A stretch of 51,124 nt of DNA, from the NCBI GenBank assembly GCA_964647905.1, contig CAZYJR010000027.1, forward strand, positions 1 to 51,124, read 5' to 3'. Shown piece by piece: positions 50,595-51,124 of this stretch. Under the pieces are notes generated by a model. It was not told the DNA's origin. It made no database searches and saw only the letters and a list, made by a program, of their open reading frames with translations. Numbering within the stretch: position 1 is the first letter of the stretch; each line of letters begins with the position of its first letter. The translations under genes were made by a program, and so were the position numbers. This DNA comes from CAZYJR01 sp964647905. Lineage in GTDB: Bacteria > Desulfobacterota > DSM-4660 > Desulfatiglandales > HGW-15.

Positions 50595-50624
50595 TTGACA
50601 CGTGGTACTCAGCCGAAGTAAATT
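50595..50624 (+). promoter_or_regulatory. Possible sigma-70 promoter reading toward trpB2
   Basis: TTGACA at 50595-50600, 18 bases, TAAATT at 50619-50624. The transcript would have a leader of about 340 bases before trpB2, which leaves room for attenuation. The -10 is only four of six. Confidence 0.35.
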
Positions 50625-50899
50625 CTCGAATATGCGGCCGATCAAAGCGACAAGCCGCTGTTCAGGATGCATCCATCCGGGGATGGAGTGCCGGCCCCCC
50701 TTACGGGTACCCGCTGACTGGACCGCTCTATTGTTCTTCCGATATCCACACCCGCAAGCCATGATTGCCCCCGGCCTCTTTCCCGTTGGCACCCGTGAGC
50801 AAGATCAGATCTGAGATGACCGTCTCGAGAAGGTGTTGAGGTTTTCCCTTGGGCCGGCCTGCGGCGCCCCGAGGCCGCGGCCGAAGGCTACTCATTCTT

Positions 50900-50945
50900 A
50901 CCTGAACTGAGCGGCTGTCCGGTTTGCCGGACGCTCGTTTCAGGT
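50900..50945 (+). promoter_or_regulatory. Long three-part hairpin in the trpB2 leader
   Basis: Outer arms ACCTGAA (50900-50906) and TTCAGGT (50939-50945), middle GAGC (50909-50912) and GCTC (50933-50936), inner GTCCGG (50917-50922) and CCGGAC (50927-50932) around a TTTG loop. It ends 25 bases before the start codon. No tryptophan-rich leader peptide was found. It may be an attenuator-like or processing structure, or a terminator for upstream reading; there is no T-run. Confidence 0.4.
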
Positions 50946-50970
50946 CTTACGTTCACGGAAAGGAGGGAGT

Positions 50971-51124
50971 ATGGAGGTCAAGAAGGTATTTTTGGGTGAG
51001 AGGGAGATACCGCGGCAGTGGTACAACATTCAGGCGGACATGCCGAGTCCGATGGAGCCGCCGCTTCATCCTGGGACCGGGGAGCCTGTGGGGCCTGATG
51101 ATTTGGCGCCGATTTTTCCTATGA
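50971..51124 (+). CDS. trpB: Tryptophan synthase beta chain, TrpB2 type (N-terminal part, runs off window)
   Basis: 51 residues are visible from ATG 50971 (AAAGGAGGGAG upstream). They contain GEREIPRQWYNIQADMP, PPLHPGTGEPVGPDDLA and PIFPM, the conserved N-terminal region of TrpB2, the longer beta chain of archaea and many anaerobes. TrpB2 makes tryptophan from indole and serine, or acts as a stand-alone synthase. The PLP lysine and the rest lie past the window edge. No other trp gene is in view. Confidence 0.85.
   Translation, partial: MEVKKVFLGEREIPRQWYNIQADMPSPMEPPLHPGTGEPVGPDDLAPIFPM

Larger units (their letters stand above)
50416..50970. other. 555-base divergent control region between gspE and trpB2
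   Basis: No frame here looks like a real protein. On the gspE side a hairpin GCCTCTTC/GAAGAGGC (50431-50452, six-base loop) lies just before the ribosome site, and TATTAT at 50462-50457 (minus strand) may be a -10. On the trpB2 side TTGACA at 50595-50600 and a structured leader at 50900-50945 are listed separately. I looked for c-di-GMP and T-box elements and saw neither. Confidence 0.45.

Noticed and set aside
50349..50792. A 147-codon minus-strand frame between gspE and trpB2
   Set aside because: It has no recognisable domain, overlaps the gspE start, and its composition is like noncoding sequence.
1..51124. CRISPR arrays, insertion sequences, integrases and phage genes
   Set aside because: No regularly spaced repeats, transposase motifs or attachment-site duplications were seen. 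The betaine island has gene loss at one end but no visible mobile-element border.

Overview
The window is GC-rich (roughly 60-65% by eye), densely coded DNA. I read it as a chromosomal segment of an anaerobic bacterium of the Desulfobacterota (old Deltaproteobacteria) type. The reasons are the heterodisulfide-reductase (Hdr) genes, MvhD and FrhB-like subunits, a periplasmic c-heme sensor kinase, a tungsten-type aldehyde:ferredoxin oxidoreductase, corrinoid methyltransferases, and a trpB2-type tryptophan synthase gene. The placement rests on gene content only; no rRNA or tRNA is present.

Layout. 0-5.3 kb: the tail of a membrane protein, isoaspartyl dipeptidase, a PuuD-type amidase, a YhhQ-type queuosine-precursor transporter, an acyl-CoA dehydrogenase and an opposing MFS transporter. 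5.4-23.6 kb: a signalling and electron-transfer block. It has a receiver-PAS-kinase, a sigma-54 activator, a sigma-54 promoter with three TTGCA-type inverted repeats upstream, and a ten-gene operon. The operon holds a degenerate receiver, HdrA with an inserted GltD-like domain, MvhD, an FrhB/FdhB-like subunit, a double HdrA with a CheY-like receiver inside it, HdrC, HdrB, a di-heme sensor kinase, a receiver-kinase hybrid and a last receiver. 23.7-27.4 kb: PolX, a class IV aminotransferase and a membrane-anchored metallopeptidase.

27.4-41.2 kb, all on the minus strand: a quaternary-amine (betaine) catabolic island. Reading along its own strand it has an XRE-cupin regulator, corrinoid protein, methylcorrinoid:tetrahydrofolate methyltransferase, FAD amine oxidoreductase, a non-pyrrolysine MttB homologue, polyferredoxin, aldehyde:ferredoxin oxidoreductase and MoaD. 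Next come a ProVWX betaine importer and a partly decayed tail: a frameshifted GntR regulator, a glycyl-radical-enzyme/MttB chimera, an intact hydroxyproline-betaine-epimerase-like enolase, and an alcohol dehydrogenase fragment. 41.6-51.1 kb: TPM, nucleotidyltransferase and LemA genes; MOSC, ThiF and ThiS genes; an old-yellow-enzyme reductase; a phosphodiesterase; a GAF-GspE/PilB ATPase; and the start of trpB2.

How the parts may work together. The Hdr operon looks like a soluble flavin-based electron bifurcation or confurcation complex co-expressed with its own phosphorelay, with one receiver built into the catalytic HdrA chain. Direct control of an Hdr complex by phosphorylation is my leading candidate for an undescribed system. 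The betaine island would import a betaine (proline betaine or hydroxyproline betaine is the best guess), pass its methyl group to tetrahydrofolate, and oxidise a secondary product with ferredoxin as acceptor. Both readings come from gene content and motifs; no database search was possible.
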